Part shown: one piece after another, positions 36,401-46,255 of the stretch
Numbering within the stretch: position 1 is the first letter of the stretch
Layout: each line of letters begins with the position of its first letter
DNA from: Sphingobacterium multivorum
GTDB taxonomy: Bacteria; Bacteroidota; Bacteroidia; Sphingobacteriales; Sphingobacteriaceae
NCBI RefSeq assembly: GCF_900457465.1
Contig: NZ_UAUU01000002.1
Span: forward strand, 992,001 to 1,056,000
Length of the DNA: 64,000 bases
Direction: 5' to 3'
Notes under the pieces: model-generated
What the model was told of the DNA's origin: nothing
Database searches by the model: none
The model's input: only the letters and a program-made list of their open reading frames with translations
Program-made: the position numbers and the translations under genes

Positions 36401-37288
36401 GAAAAAGGAAAATGGACAATATTTACCATAAACCTACCGAAACAAGCTTGCGAGAAAATAGAGCCGCAAGCGGTAGATATCCTTGCAAAAGAAACAGAAG
36501 ACATTAGCATACACAGACTAGGCACATTCGACACTTCCTTGCAACAAACGATTTTAATTGTAGAAGACAATAAAGAATTGTTAGCAACAGTTGTCAATCT
36601 ATTTCAGGATACCTACACAGTCATTACAGCAGGTAATGGTGAAGAGGCTCTTCCCAAGGCATTGGAATATATCCCTGATCTGATTATTTCGGATCTAATG
36701 ATGCCTTATATGGATGGTGCTCAACTCTGCCGAGCTATTAAAACAAATATGGCGACAAGCCATATTCCGTTCATTTTGTTGACGGCCGTAACAGACACCC
36801 ATTCACAAACCTTAGCCCTGGAACACGGTGCAAATATCTATTTAACAAAACCCTTCGACAATAAACAGCTATTCCTTTCTGCTCAAAATCTCCTGGCTAT
36901 CAGCCAGAAAAAGAGTAGAGAATTTCAGGTCAAAACAGCTTCATTCGACAATGAGCTTGATGCACAATTCATCTTATCCCTAAATGAATTGATCGAAGCT
37001 AATATCCAGTCAGATGGCTTTGATGTTAATTATATATCGCGTACAATGGGAATGAGCGCACCAATTCTCTATCGCAAGTTGAAGGCCATATCCAATTTGT
37101 CACTCAACAATTATGTCAAAACGTATAGGTTAAACAAAGCGAGAGAATTACTGACATCGACCATGAATATCAGTGAAGTTGCTTATACCGTGGGCTTTTC
37201 CGACAGAAAATACTTCAGCAAGGAATTTAAAAAACAGTTTGGATACAATCCATCGGAACAGACCGCGACGTCTAACCAAAGTAGCTAA
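33413..37288 (+). CDS. Hybrid two-component system sensor/regulator (HTCS)
   Basis: This single 1291-residue protein combines a sensor and a response regulator. After a signal sequence ending GHAQ, the periplasmic part holds two-component-regulator beta-propeller repeats (GKLWFGGGANLF, WVGTKLHGIFQY, WIGTYFGGINAI and more) and a Y_Y_Y domain near residue 690. A membrane helix (WWAYLLYAGLFTLGVHFVIK) leads to a histidine kinase (SHEIRTP, His 797; HATPase DNGIGI, GTGIGLALTK), a receiver (IVEDN, DLMMPYMDG, Asp 1094) and an AraC HTH (ILYRKLKAISNLSLNNYVKT). It is divergent from susC and should sense the oligosaccharide and activate the locus. Confidence 0.96.
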   Translation: MNILPILSRQFLLLISIISIGHAQNLKFETLSQENVLDKQAVLTIAQDKQGKLWFGGGANLFVYDSQNITNILVQDTVFKKVDYINKIAINANNALFIATATQLFIFDIDKRKAVFKQGKPFQEKIAVTDIQFLSDQIFLCTDKGLYQAVPTAGTYNLKKILDRPRVQSIIQTSPNNYIIASYNGIESFSLQNNQVLHIQNLILPALPLKERIFCALYLHKNILWVGTKLHGIFQYNFADKKWNNLTETNSNLLSNNIRKIVPTKQGDLLIGTLKGLSIFNGAPHFLNYKHNTSVKNSLSQNSIYDIFIDRQQITWIGTYFGGINAIYPELIPIQHYSTRSRPGLSLNSDITGSFAESDNAYWIGTEEEGINKIDKRTETTSPLSKLTRSNLIKDLYVRDNKIYAAQYGGGYSIIDAQSGNTQHFYLEKDVLNLKNNIYSIYVDPVHRIYLGTNKGLYIVDPGKPAAYNAALKTGTIDDIQADNKQQTYFLRGGTLFRKKPNESNINPIKQLDTLTLGGFYVHPNGDIWLTSKEYLYHFDQHDQLTKVSRFPNNSLGWPIFVNNQVWLTSKNGLICYNPKTKHSYLLNQYDGLPVKNLLGAKVFASKTGTLFVTTLNGVVAMDTRTIIFNQTIPEVLFRNIFLEETPLNYGRIQKTTDPNSYQLKLRHDENFVTINFSGSNFIKPQKNRYRYKLDGFDKDWVETSTPSIRYTNIPVGMHTLTIFASNNDGIWSSIPLRINIDIKPPFWRTWWAYLLYAGLFTLGVHFVIKFVVEREMLINSEREQEKKIKFFTQISHEIRTPLTLITAPLDEIISETANLTSTQNKVKRIKKNASKLLGVINELLDFKKFDDKHFVLKKTDISFREYIEDTFYLLNDLAKTKHLNYYIRQLDAVGLQSIDTLQFDKVMFNLLSNAIKYTPEYGTVYLELIESDDSFSINIVDNGIGIATGNQFKIFEEYYREEQANDAIGTGIGLALTKQIVQQHNGDIRCFSKEDEKGKWTIFTINLPKQACEKIEPQAVDILAKETEDISIHRLGTFDTSLQQTILIVEDNKELLATVVNLFQDTYTVITAGNGEEALPKALEYIPDLIISDLMMPYMDGAQLCRAIKTNMATSHIPFILLTAVTDTHSQTLALEHGANIYLTKPFDNKQLFLSAQNLLAISQKKSREFQVKTASFDNELDAQFILSLNELIEANIQSDGFDVNYISRTMGMSAPILYRKLKAISNLSLNNYVKTYRLNKARELLTSTMNISEVAYTVGFSDRKYFSKEFKKQFGYNPSEQTATSNQSS

Positions 37289-37346
37289 ACCCTGCTATAT
37301 CGAATTGTGGTCTCTATAAGATCCAATAAACTCCGTAAGAGCCAAT

Positions 37347-37382
37347 AAAAAGACAGAGGTGGCGTAGCCACCTCTGTCTTTT
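37347..37382. terminator. Bidirectional terminator
   Basis: AAAAGACAGAGGTGGC and GCCACCTCTGTCTTTT form a perfect long stem with a 3-base loop and A/T runs on both sides, between the hybrid regulator (+) and the second GH88 gene (-). Confidence 0.93.
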
Positions 37383-37483
37383 AGCTTTAACTGCGCTTTT
37401 AATCAAGTTCGAATCTTACTTAAAACAAATCATTTTTTAAACGATCTGATCCCACTAAAATAAGCTTTTAGCTGTTGACAGCC

Positions 37484-38731
37484 TTATTTAGCAATCTCTT
37501 TGATCATTGGTTCGCCCGCCAATAAGCGTTGATATCGGACCAGGGCCTCCACATAATAGTAATCGGCATAGGTCAAAGGCACATCGATTTCCGAATTCAA
37601 CGGTAGCGCTCCAACGCTATGTTGTAAGATATAACCTCCATTTTGACCATAAGGTGCCATATAAGGTGCTTTCGACAGATTTTTAAGAATAGTTTCTGCT
37701 TTTTCAAAATAATTCAAAGCTTCGCTCCCTTTTGTATATTGTGAGAGTTCTAACAAAGCAGATGCATATAATGCCGCCGCAGACACATCCCGCAGATCCT
37801 TACTCGGATACATTTTATCTGACTGTGCAATTTTGTCTTTATCAAAATCCCAGTAAGGAACCAAATCAGCAGGCAAATTCGGATTGCTTAAGATATACTT
37901 TGCGATTTGCTGGGCCTGCTTCAAAAATTCTTTCTTCTTTGTCTCGCGATACATCATGGTATAACCATACAGCGCCCATCCCTGCCCTCTTGACCACGCC
38001 GATTCATCAAATGCGCCCTGATGGGTCTTTTTACCAATGGCCTTGCCTGTGTTTTTATCATAATCGATCACATGGTATGAACTATAATCTTTTCTAAAGT
38101 GATTTTTCAAAGTTGTTTCAGCATGAGATACCGCAATATCATAGAATTTTTTATCTCCAGTCATTTTAGACACCTGTGTCAAAAACTCCAGATTCATCAT
38201 ATTATCGATTATAACCGGATACTGCCATGATCCGTGATCCCAAGAACGGATCGTTTTGGTAATGGGACTATAGCGAGATGCTAAGGAATTCGCACCGGTG
38301 CTGAGTACTGGTCCATACTTTTGCGTATCGCCCGTGAGACGAAGTGCATTTCCGAAACTACAGAATAACATAAACCCTAAATCATGTGTGCCCTTGTTGT
38401 TCTTTTCTTTTTCTAGATAGGTCAATTTCTCGATTGCTTTCTTTAATAACCCTTCATCTTTGGTGCCTTCATATAAATACAACAATGTCCCTGGATAAAA
38501 CCCCGAACACCACCAGCTCGACGAAGAAAATACCTCTTTGCCATTTTCGAAAGTTTTTGGAAACTTTTCTGTCGGAGTTTCGTTCGCCAGGACTTTTATT
38601 TGCTTCGCTGCAGCATCTAGCTGCTGCTGAATAAACGCTTTGGATAGATTCGGTTTTGCCGTTTGCGCCTGACCGACAGTCGAAGTACCCAAAATGGCCA
38701 ATAATAACACGGAAAGTTGTTTTAATTTCAT
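37484..38731 (-). CDS. Unsaturated glucuronyl hydrolase, GH88 family (copy 2)
   Basis: This 415-residue paralogue of the first GH88 enzyme has a Sec signal peptide (cleavage near GQAQ-T) instead of a lipobox, so it should be soluble in the periplasm. The catalytic Asp residues fit THDLGFM (Asp 117) and YPVIIDNMMN (Asp 176). SSWWCSGFYPGTLLYLYEGT and HQGAFDESAWSRGQGWALYG match copy 1 closely. The two copies may act in different compartments on the same unsaturated product or differ in linkage preference. It follows the broken GH95-like gene by 165 bases on the same strand. Confidence 0.92.
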   Translation of the reverse strand: MKLKQLSVLLLAILGTSTVGQAQTAKPNLSKAFIQQQLDAAAKQIKVLANETPTEKFPKTFENGKEVFSSSSWWCSGFYPGTLLYLYEGTKDEGLLKKAIEKLTYLEKEKNNKGTHDLGFMLFCSFGNALRLTGDTQKYGPVLSTGANSLASRYSPITKTIRSWDHGSWQYPVIIDNMMNLEFLTQVSKMTGDKKFYDIAVSHAETTLKNHFRKDYSSYHVIDYDKNTGKAIGKKTHQGAFDESAWSRGQGWALYGYTMMYRETKKKEFLKQAQQIAKYILSNPNLPADLVPYWDFDKDKIAQSDKMYPSKDLRDVSAAALYASALLELSQYTKGSEALNYFEKAETILKNLSKAPYMAPYGQNGGYILQHSVGALPLNSEIDVPLTYADYYYVEALVRYQRLLAGEPMIKEIAK

Positions 38732-38896
38732 TATTTTCTATTCTTTTATTTTTATTTGGTCAGCGCATTAGCGCTTTAATTCTATACCTAAATAATCCGC
38801 TCTTTTTCTTTATTTCAATTGATCGAGGAATATTAAGCAATTGGCTCAAGGAGCTTGAATATTCAGTTTCAACGTAATTTCTTTAACTTACTTTTA

Positions 38897-41038
38897 TCAA
38901 TGTACATTAATCAAAGCGATTGCTCCCTTATCAAGCTTCAGATCAATTGTTCCATCTCTCCTTATATCAAACGTACCTTTTCCCTGTATCTTTACCTCTG
39001 GTATTCCGATATCGGATTTTAAACGTAGACGACCTCCATATTGACTTTTGATCCGGATGTTGGCCGTTTTTCCATTTTTCCGCTCTGCTGATACGAGATT
39101 TCCACCATCTGTCAAAAAATTGGTAAAGGAAACATCCTTCCATTTATGAGGAATAGCAGGAAACACGCGTAATACACCATTCCAATACTGCATACACAAT
39201 TCTTGAATACTGGCCATCGCTGCCAGTGGGGTTTCTATCACCGGACCGCTTTCAGCATATATTGTATTGGCTTTAATATATTTCTGCAATAGCACATCCA
39301 GCGAAGCCAAAGCCGAGTCTCCTCTTCCCATCATGGCATACATAGAGGCAGCCCCCGTAAATGAATAGCCCTGCAACCATTGCTTTTTGCTCTGCCAATG
39401 TGCAATAGAGCGCTCAATAAGAGCTTGATTATTTACCTGATCCCAGTTTATATCGTAAAAAGGATAAATCATCATTAGATGCGAATAGTGACGATGCGAT
39501 TCGCCATAAGGAAGATCTTTTGCGATCATAAAGCCATCGACATTTTGTGGATAATCAATCAAGTTGGCCAATACGTCTGTCCAGACAGCATGAAGTTTAT
39601 CCTTGCCGCCTCTTTCTTGATCCAGCTCAATAAGCGTCTTGAGCCCCCATTAGAAAATAGAAAGATCATAATTTGTATCATAAGCATACCCTTTTGAATA
39701 TTCTGGTGAATAGGTTTTCACACCGATATGGTATTTTCCTGCTTGATTCTTTTCCAATAAGTGCAAATGATAATTTATCGCTTCCTTCAGTAGCGGAAAT
39801 AAACGATCATATACTTCCTGCGACAGGGTCGCTCGATAATATTGATAATAACTATGCAAAAGCCATACGAGATTCCCTAGCTCCTTTTCTCCATCGGAAG
39901 CCGCATCCAATGAAAATTTTTTTGCCAGAAGAACAGGACTCCATAAGCTTGGCCCCGAGGAGCGACCTACAGCCAAACTGTTATAGCGATAAGGCTCGGG
40001 AACATTTTGTCTTAAATTATCTTTATTCCGATCAATCATCTGAATCAACGAGTTTGCAATACCGAGCTGGTTCGCTTTGAAAACAGGGGAATAAGCAAGT
40101 TGCATATTAAGATTAAGCCAGTACGCTGGCCACGGAGTTGGACTTGTCCAGGGCCCCTGTAAATCCATAGCGGGTTTATCTGACCTTGTTGCACTGGCAA
40201 GCTTATACAGTTGCATATCATAAAACTGCTGGTAAACCGTATCTGGCAATTTCAAGGTCGATGCCTTAAAATAGTTTGTCCACCACTTGCGATGGGACGC
40301 CAGTCCCTTCGTTAACTTTTGTTCTTTAAAATTCTGAACATAATTGATCGCCTTTTTGACATAAGCGGTTCCCTGCTGGTTATAATCTACGGTAATTAAA
40401 TAGGTATCCACTTCTTTGCCGGATCTGCCACAATAAGCCGTCACATACCCTCCCCCGGCTAGAAGAGGCTGATCAAAATATTTTATTTCGCCTTGGGTGC
40501 CAAAACTTCCTTTTGGATTTGTCGGATAGTTTTTCGGTTTTTGCGTATAGCTGAATCCCATCCTTGGGCTGATGGCTTCGTCGGGTTTCCATGTAAGATG
40601 GTAATTCCCGTTAAAATCTTTTTTAAATACCTCTAGCAAAATAATGTTGTCATTTGATAAGGTGGTCGTCCGAATTCTCACCATCCCTTGGTCTGTGCCG
40701 ACTTTCGCCTCAGCATAGGCATCTTTTAAATGAATTTCTCCTTGTGCCAGCACAATCGGGCGTTCAAATTCTATTTCAAAATGACCTAACGACATACGCG
40801 CCTGATCAAACAATTTATCGGCCGAATTCGCTCGATGGTCATAAATATCAGTTCTTCCAATATCCACACGCATCGAATTCTTACCAGCTAAGTAGGTCAT
40901 CGTTCCCAGGAGACCATTTCCAGTAAACACACCTTCATAAATGGTATACCCCAGTGCGGGAATTCTAAATTGTGCTGCCCCCAAAAATGGCTGGCATAGG
41001 ACGCAAACGAATAAAAACAGTATTCTTAGATTCATCAT
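38897..41038 (-). pseudogene. GH95-like glycoside hydrolase interrupted by an in-frame stop
   Basis: Two frames (41038-39650 and 39571-38897) are in the same phase. The protein reads through YSPEYSKGYAYDTNYDLSIF, then TAA (39650-39652), then continues without frame change as WGLKTLIELDQERGGKDKLH and on to the end, 712 residues in total. A signal peptide (ending GAAQ) is present. The N-terminal domain (NGLLGTMTYLAGKNSMRVDI), the catalytic barrel and the C-terminal beta domain suggest GH95-like enzymes (alpha-L-fucosidase or galactosidase). The stop is a single substitution (for example CAA or AAA to TAA), either real or a base-call error. Confidence 0.78.
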
Positions 41039-41160
41039 TAGGATTTAATGCTATCAGAGCGACCATAAAGATGCTGGATTATTCTCCTGAAATCAAGCCT
41101 CTTTTACGAAAACGATTGAGGAAAACCTAGATTCAAGCTCTTCTCTGTCCATCACTTCGA

Positions 41161-41232
41161 ATAGCTACCTCTCTGAAATGTAACAATTTAGTAGATAAAA
41201 CAACACAGCATAGGCAATAATGAGGTAGCTAT
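41161..41232. repeat. Widely spaced inverted repeat in the divergent promoter region
   Basis: ATAGCTACCTC (41161-41171) and GAGGTAGCTAT (41222-41232) are perfect arms of 11 bases, 50 bases apart, between the GH95-like gene (-) and the oxidoreductase (+). Two operator half-sites for a dimeric repressor, such as the ROK protein downstream, would look like this. Nothing else is supported in 41039-41422. Confidence 0.6.
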
Positions 41233-41422
41233 ATATGAAAGAAATGAATTCAACAGTATTCTTTTGTTATTTTTTAACAAAACACAAATAAACAATACGT
41301 AAAATTTTAGTTATCAGTTTACATTTATCAGTTTTTTATCTATTTTTAAGATTAAATATCCAATGCCGTTATTTTTAACAGCCTAATAGTGGATCAATTA
41401 TAAAACAACTAATCCAACCAAA

Positions 41423-42690
41423 ATGAAAGAACAGAATTCATCAAGGCGTGATTTCATAAAAAATCCGTGGTCGGTGCTGCGGCATTTTCTATTGTACCAC
41501 GCTTTGTACTCGGAGGACAGGGCTATCTTGCTCCGAGCGACCATCTAACCAAAGGTGTAATTGGTGTCGGCAATATGGGCCGTGGACACTTTGGCTACGC
41601 CGGAACTAAAACAGTAGCCATTTGTGATGTGGACAAAACCCATCTAGCGGCAGCACAAGCAGACTTAGGCGGTGGTGTGAAGGAATACCATGACTTTAGG
41701 GAGTTGATTAAATCTCCGGAAGTAGATATCGTACATATTGCTACTCCGCCACATTGGCATGGACTGATGTCCATTGAAGCGGCAAAAGCAGGAAAAGATA
41801 TCTGGTGTGAAAAACCGATGACACGCACTATCGGTGAAGGTAAAAAAGTGAAAGAAGCCATTGCACAGCATGGTAATATCTTTCGTTTAAATACCTGGTT
41901 TCGTTTTAAGGATGATTTTTATGGAATGAATGTTCCCGTAAGCAAAATCAAAAAATTAGTTGATACAGGGATGTTGGGTTGGCCTTTGAAAGTGACGATA
42001 AGCAAACATACGGGCTTTGACTGGAAATTTTATTGGGTAGGAAAGGAAAACCTACCGGAAGAGAAAGTACCAGCGGAACTTGACTACGATTTTTGGCTAG
42101 GCCCAGCACCATACAAACCTTATAATAAGCACCGTGTACATACGACCTTTAGAGGATATTGGGATTATGATGGCGGCGGCCTAGGAGATATGGGACAACA
42201 CTATATGGATCCTGTTCAATACTTCTTAGGAAAAGACAACGAAAGTCCCGTTACTGTTGACGTTGATGCTCCGCAGCAACATCCGGATGCCGTGGGCACA
42301 TGGAGACGAATTACATTTACCTATGCCGATGGTTGTCAGATCATTCTAGATGGTGAAGCGAAAGATGAAAAGGCAGCCTATATTGAAGGTCCAAAAGGTA
42401 AATTATATAGAGGATTTCAATCGGATATACCAGATTTGGAAAGAAAACTTGCACAATATCCTGAACCAGCACCACAGATTACCGACTTCCTGGAATCTGT
42501 GCGCACAAGAGAAAAGTTTGCACTGAATGAAATCAATGGACACCGTTCTTGTACTTTGGTCAACATGGGGTTAGCAGCATTGCGACTAAACAGATCATTA
42601 AAATACGACTCTCAAAACGAGCTATTTATTAATGATGACGCCGCAAATAGATTGATTCACCAACCAATGAGAGGCCCTTGGTCTATTTAA
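41423..42690 (+). pseudogene. Tat-exported Gfo/Idh/MocA family oxidoreductase, frameshifted at the N-terminus
   Basis: The real start is the ATG at 41423 (MKEQNSSRRDFIK). Six A at 41457-41462, where seven are expected, shift the frame; the rest reads KSVVGAAAFSIVPRFVLGG and onward. Restored, it has 422 residues with a twin-arginine signal (RRDFIKK), a Rossmann NAD(P) motif (GVIGVGNMGRGHFGY), the catalytic EKP motif (DIWCEKPMTRTIGEGK) and the C-terminal substrate domain (YDGGGLGDMGQHYMDPVQYF). Family members oxidise or reduce sugar C3 hydroxyls. It is 12 bases before a DUF1080 protein, which suggests one operon. The indel is probably a sequencing error. Confidence 0.85.
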
Positions 42691-42702
42691 AAAGAAATCC
42701 CA

Positions 42703-45700
42703 ATGAAAAGAATATTCAATTCGCTGACTGTATTGCTTCTTATATCTAGTGCAACTTACGCTCAGCAACCACAAAATAGAACGACTGCAACCAAAATAGC
42801 AGACGTATTGGCACAGCAGCCTGCCGAAGAAAAAGAAAAATTTTTGCTTGCCATGCATGAGTTGGAAGGTTTTTCGTCTGACGACGTTGTCACTTTCCTC
42901 AAGGGACTTAAAGCACCGGGAAGCAATAATGCTCCGATAGAATTTGCAGCAAACAGCTATTCATTCTATGTAAATCAACCAGGTAAAGAACAGCAAAAAA
43001 GAGTTTTTGTTGAAGGTTTGGCAAAATCCATCTCGCAATTGAGTGAACCAACAAATCAGGTCTTTGCCCTACGCCTATTACGTCAATGTGCAGATAATAC
43101 CGCTATACCCGCTGTCGCAAATTGCTTGGCAAACGATTATCTTGCCGATGCTGCAGCGAGAACTCTGGTATCTATTCGTACCCCTGAGTCGACAGCAGCA
43201 TTAGAAAAAGCTTTAGCTGCGTCAACGACAGAGAAAACTGCTATTGCCTTAGTTACTGCACTCGGAGATTTAAAGGATAAAAATGCTGAAAATGCTATTT
43301 TGGGATTGACCAAAAAATATAATTCGGACGGTTTTCAACGGACAGCATTAATCGCATTAAGCAAAATAGGTGGCACAGCTTCTGAATCGCTATTCCAGGA
43401 AAAACTAACTGCTGCAGGTTACAGCTACGACAAATTTGATGCGGTTGGTCTTGGTATCGACTATGCCCAAGCATTGATCGACAATAAGCATGATCAAGAT
43501 GCAATCAAGTTTCTGAACAAATTTTTCCAAGAATCCCAAAAAGCCAAATCAATCAACGGTCAAATTGCATCGCTTAAATTATTGACAACTCTTGACCCGG
43601 CGAAACAACAAAAGAACTTATTAGCAGCAGTTAAGAGCGATAATGGTGCTTACCGTAACATTGCTTTACAATTACTCGGAAAATACGGAAAGGGCAGCGA
43701 CGCAAAAAGCTTGCTTGCTTTAGCAAGCAAGGGTACGCCTGAAGTTCAAGAAAGTGTATTGAACTACTTAGCCCACAATGGTTCGGCAAGCAGTTTAAAA
43801 CTAATCCAGGCGTTAGTAAATAAAACACAATCTCCAGTAACTAAATTAGCTGGATTAAGTGCACTAAATACACTATCACAGGGAAAAGAAACCAATACTT
43901 TAATCCAGGCTCTCAACACAGATCAACAGTTCAACAATTCGGTAAAGGCGTTGATCCTATCATCTAAAGATGCAAATGTTGTTACCGATGTCAACAATGC
44001 GCTCGCCACGGTAGATGACGACAAAAAGATTCAATTACTGGATATTTTAAGTAAACGTTCCAACAATGCATCATCCAAAGCTGTATTAGCAATAAAGAGT
44101 TCAAATCCTGCTGTCGAAGAAGCGATCAACAAAGCACTTCCCAATGTTGCCCAGGAGTCGGATTTAGAAGAACTATTCAATAGGCTAAACAATACGACAG
44201 ATAATAAATCTGCCGTTCTATTGCAGCGTGCCATTGTCAATGTGATTCAGTCAAGCACAAATTCAAAAGGATTAACAGAAAAACTAGCAACTAATATAGC
44301 GAAATCAGCAGCGCCTAATACCGCTAAATATTTCCCTATTTTTGCTGGGCTTGGTGACGCACAGTCATTGAAAGCTGTAACTGCATACCTTAACAATAAT
44401 AATACAAGTCTACGGTCAGCAGCAATTGAATCTTTGGCTGGCTGGTCTTCCTCCAACGCACTTCCAGAATTGGTATCTCTTTCCCGAACAGAAAAAGACG
44501 ATAATCTGTTCAATACGGTATACCGGGGATTAATTAAATCAATTTCTTCTTCTTCGAATACGCCTGAACAGAAAACGTTGTTATTAAGAGATGCATTCAG
44601 CGTTGCCAAAACAGCAGATCAGAAAAAAGCAGCATTATCGGCGTTACAACCTACAGGAACATACCAGTCTTTAGTTTTTGCCGCCGACTTAATGAACGAT
44701 GCACAACTGGGCGGAACTGCTGCCAATGTAGCAATGAACATTGCAATGGACAACAAGTTCTATGGAAAAAAGGTCAGAGAGGTTCTTGAACAGGTAATCG
44801 GTAAATTGTCGGGTAGTGAAAGTGGATACCTTAAAGAAGCCGTTGTTCGCTATCTCGCTGAAATGCCCATCAAAGAGGGTTACGTTTCGATGTTCAATGG
44901 TAAAGACCTAAGTGGCTGGAAAGGTTTGGTAGCGGATCCGATCAAACGTAGTAAGATGAACGAGAAAACTTTAGCAGCAGAACAAGCTAAAGCCGATGAC
45001 ATCATGCGCAAAGGCTGGACAGCATCCAATGGCGAAATTACCTTCAGTGGTAAAGGAGATAACCTGGCTACCGTAAAAAAATATGGCGATTTTGAAATGC
45101 TTGTAGATTGGAAATTGGAGAACTATGGTGGTATAGAAGGTGATGCCGGTATTTACTTGAGAGGTACTCCACAAGTACAGATTTGGGATATTGCGAATAC
45201 AAGAGTCGGTGCCCAAGTTGGCTCTGGTGGATTATATAACAACCAGAAAAATGAAAGCAAACCATTGAAGGTTGCCGACAATGCTACCGGCGAATGGAAT
45301 ACGTTTAAAATCAAAATGGTAGACGATAAAGTCACGGTTTGGTTAAATGGACAGTTAGTAACCGATAATATTCCTCTTGAAAACTATTGGGATAGAAACC
45401 AATCCATTTTCCCTACCGAACAAATTGAGTTACAAGCGCATGGTTCAGTTGTTTATTATAGAGATCTTTTTATCAAGGAATTCCCAAGAAAGCAAATCTT
45501 TAAATTGAGCGATCAAGAGAAAAAAGAAGGTTTTGAAGTACTTTTTGATGGAACAAACCTGGACAAGTGGACAGAAAACCAAGCCTATGTCATCAATGAC
45601 GAAGGTTATATCTGGGTGTATCCAAATGCAAAATTTGGTGGAAACCTCTACACAAAAGAAGAATACGCAGACTTCATTTATCGCTTCGACTTCAAATTGA

Positions 45701-46104
45701 CCCCTGGTGCCAACAATGGTGTGGGAATAAGGGCTCCTCTAGAGGGGGACGCCGCATATGAGGCAATGGAAATCCAGGTACTTGATGATGGCGCAGATGT
45801 TTATAAAGACTTGAAGCAATACCAATATCACGGTTCGATTTATGGTGTTGTTCCTGCCAAAAAAGGTCATTTAAAACCTGTAGGTGAATGGAACTCCGAG
45901 GAAATAGTCGTGAAAGGAAATCGTATCAAAGTTACACTAAATGGCGCTGTTATTGTTGATGCGGATATCGCCGAGGCAAGCAAAAACGGAACCTTGGATG
46001 GCAAACAACATCCTGGACTTAAACGAACCTTTGGTCATATCGGGTTTCTAGGACACGGTACCGAAGTATTCTTTAAAGATATTCGAGTAAAAAAACTCAA
46101 ATAG
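42703..46104 (+). CDS. Giant HEAT-repeat protein with two C-terminal DUF1080 domains
   Basis: This 1133-residue secreted protein (signal MKRIFNSLTVLLLISSATYA) has a long alpha-helical region of HEAT-like repeats (about residues 60-715, recurring L..L....N...A..AL patterns). Two DUF1080 / LamG-like beta-sandwich domains follow: the first from about residue 725 (GYVSMFNGKDLSGWKG, GDAGIYLRGTPQVQIWD), the second from about 942 (FEVLFDGTNLDKWTEN, NNGVGIRAPLEGDAAYEAME). DUF1080 enzymes are associated with 3-keto-glycoside cleavage, which fits the oxidoreductase 12 bases upstream. The HEAT part could organise a complex. The substrate is unknown. Confidence 0.85.
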   Translation: MKRIFNSLTVLLLISSATYAQQPQNRTTATKIADVLAQQPAEEKEKFLLAMHELEGFSSDDVVTFLKGLKAPGSNNAPIEFAANSYSFYVNQPGKEQQKRVFVEGLAKSISQLSEPTNQVFALRLLRQCADNTAIPAVANCLANDYLADAAARTLVSIRTPESTAALEKALAASTTEKTAIALVTALGDLKDKNAENAILGLTKKYNSDGFQRTALIALSKIGGTASESLFQEKLTAAGYSYDKFDAVGLGIDYAQALIDNKHDQDAIKFLNKFFQESQKAKSINGQIASLKLLTTLDPAKQQKNLLAAVKSDNGAYRNIALQLLGKYGKGSDAKSLLALASKGTPEVQESVLNYLAHNGSASSLKLIQALVNKTQSPVTKLAGLSALNTLSQGKETNTLIQALNTDQQFNNSVKALILSSKDANVVTDVNNALATVDDDKKIQLLDILSKRSNNASSKAVLAIKSSNPAVEEAINKALPNVAQESDLEELFNRLNNTTDNKSAVLLQRAIVNVIQSSTNSKGLTEKLATNIAKSAAPNTAKYFPIFAGLGDAQSLKAVTAYLNNNNTSLRSAAIESLAGWSSSNALPELVSLSRTEKDDNLFNTVYRGLIKSISSSSNTPEQKTLLLRDAFSVAKTADQKKAALSALQPTGTYQSLVFAADLMNDAQLGGTAANVAMNIAMDNKFYGKKVREVLEQVIGKLSGSESGYLKEAVVRYLAEMPIKEGYVSMFNGKDLSGWKGLVADPIKRSKMNEKTLAAEQAKADDIMRKGWTASNGEITFSGKGDNLATVKKYGDFEMLVDWKLENYGGIEGDAGIYLRGTPQVQIWDIANTRVGAQVGSGGLYNNQKNESKPLKVADNATGEWNTFKIKMVDDKVTVWLNGQLVTDNIPLENYWDRNQSIFPTEQIELQAHGSVVYYRDLFIKEFPRKQIFKLSDQEKKEGFEVLFDGTNLDKWTENQAYVINDEGYIWVYPNAKFGGNLYTKEEYADFIYRFDFKLTPGANNGVGIRAPLEGDAAYEAMEIQVLDDGADVYKDLKQYQYHGSIYGVVPAKKGHLKPVGEWNSEEIVVKGNRIKVTLNGAVIVDADIAEASKNGTLDGKQHPGLKRTFGHIGFLGHGTEVFFKDIRVKKLK

Positions 46105-46124
46105 TCTAAACTTATACGTAGAGA

Positions 46125-46151
46125 GGGGATAAGGAATCTTATCCCCTTTTT
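46125..46151 (+). terminator. Intrinsic terminator after the HEAT-DUF1080 gene
   Basis: GGGGATAAG and CTTATCCCC stem with a GAAT loop followed by five T. Confidence 0.93.
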
Positions 46152-46255
46152 GCTAATTAGCCCACTTGCTTGTCAAGTGAGAAAAATAACCAAATGATTC
46201 CAAAACTTTTGCTAAATTAAAGCCCTGAGGATTCTATTTCAAAATTTGACGTTTT

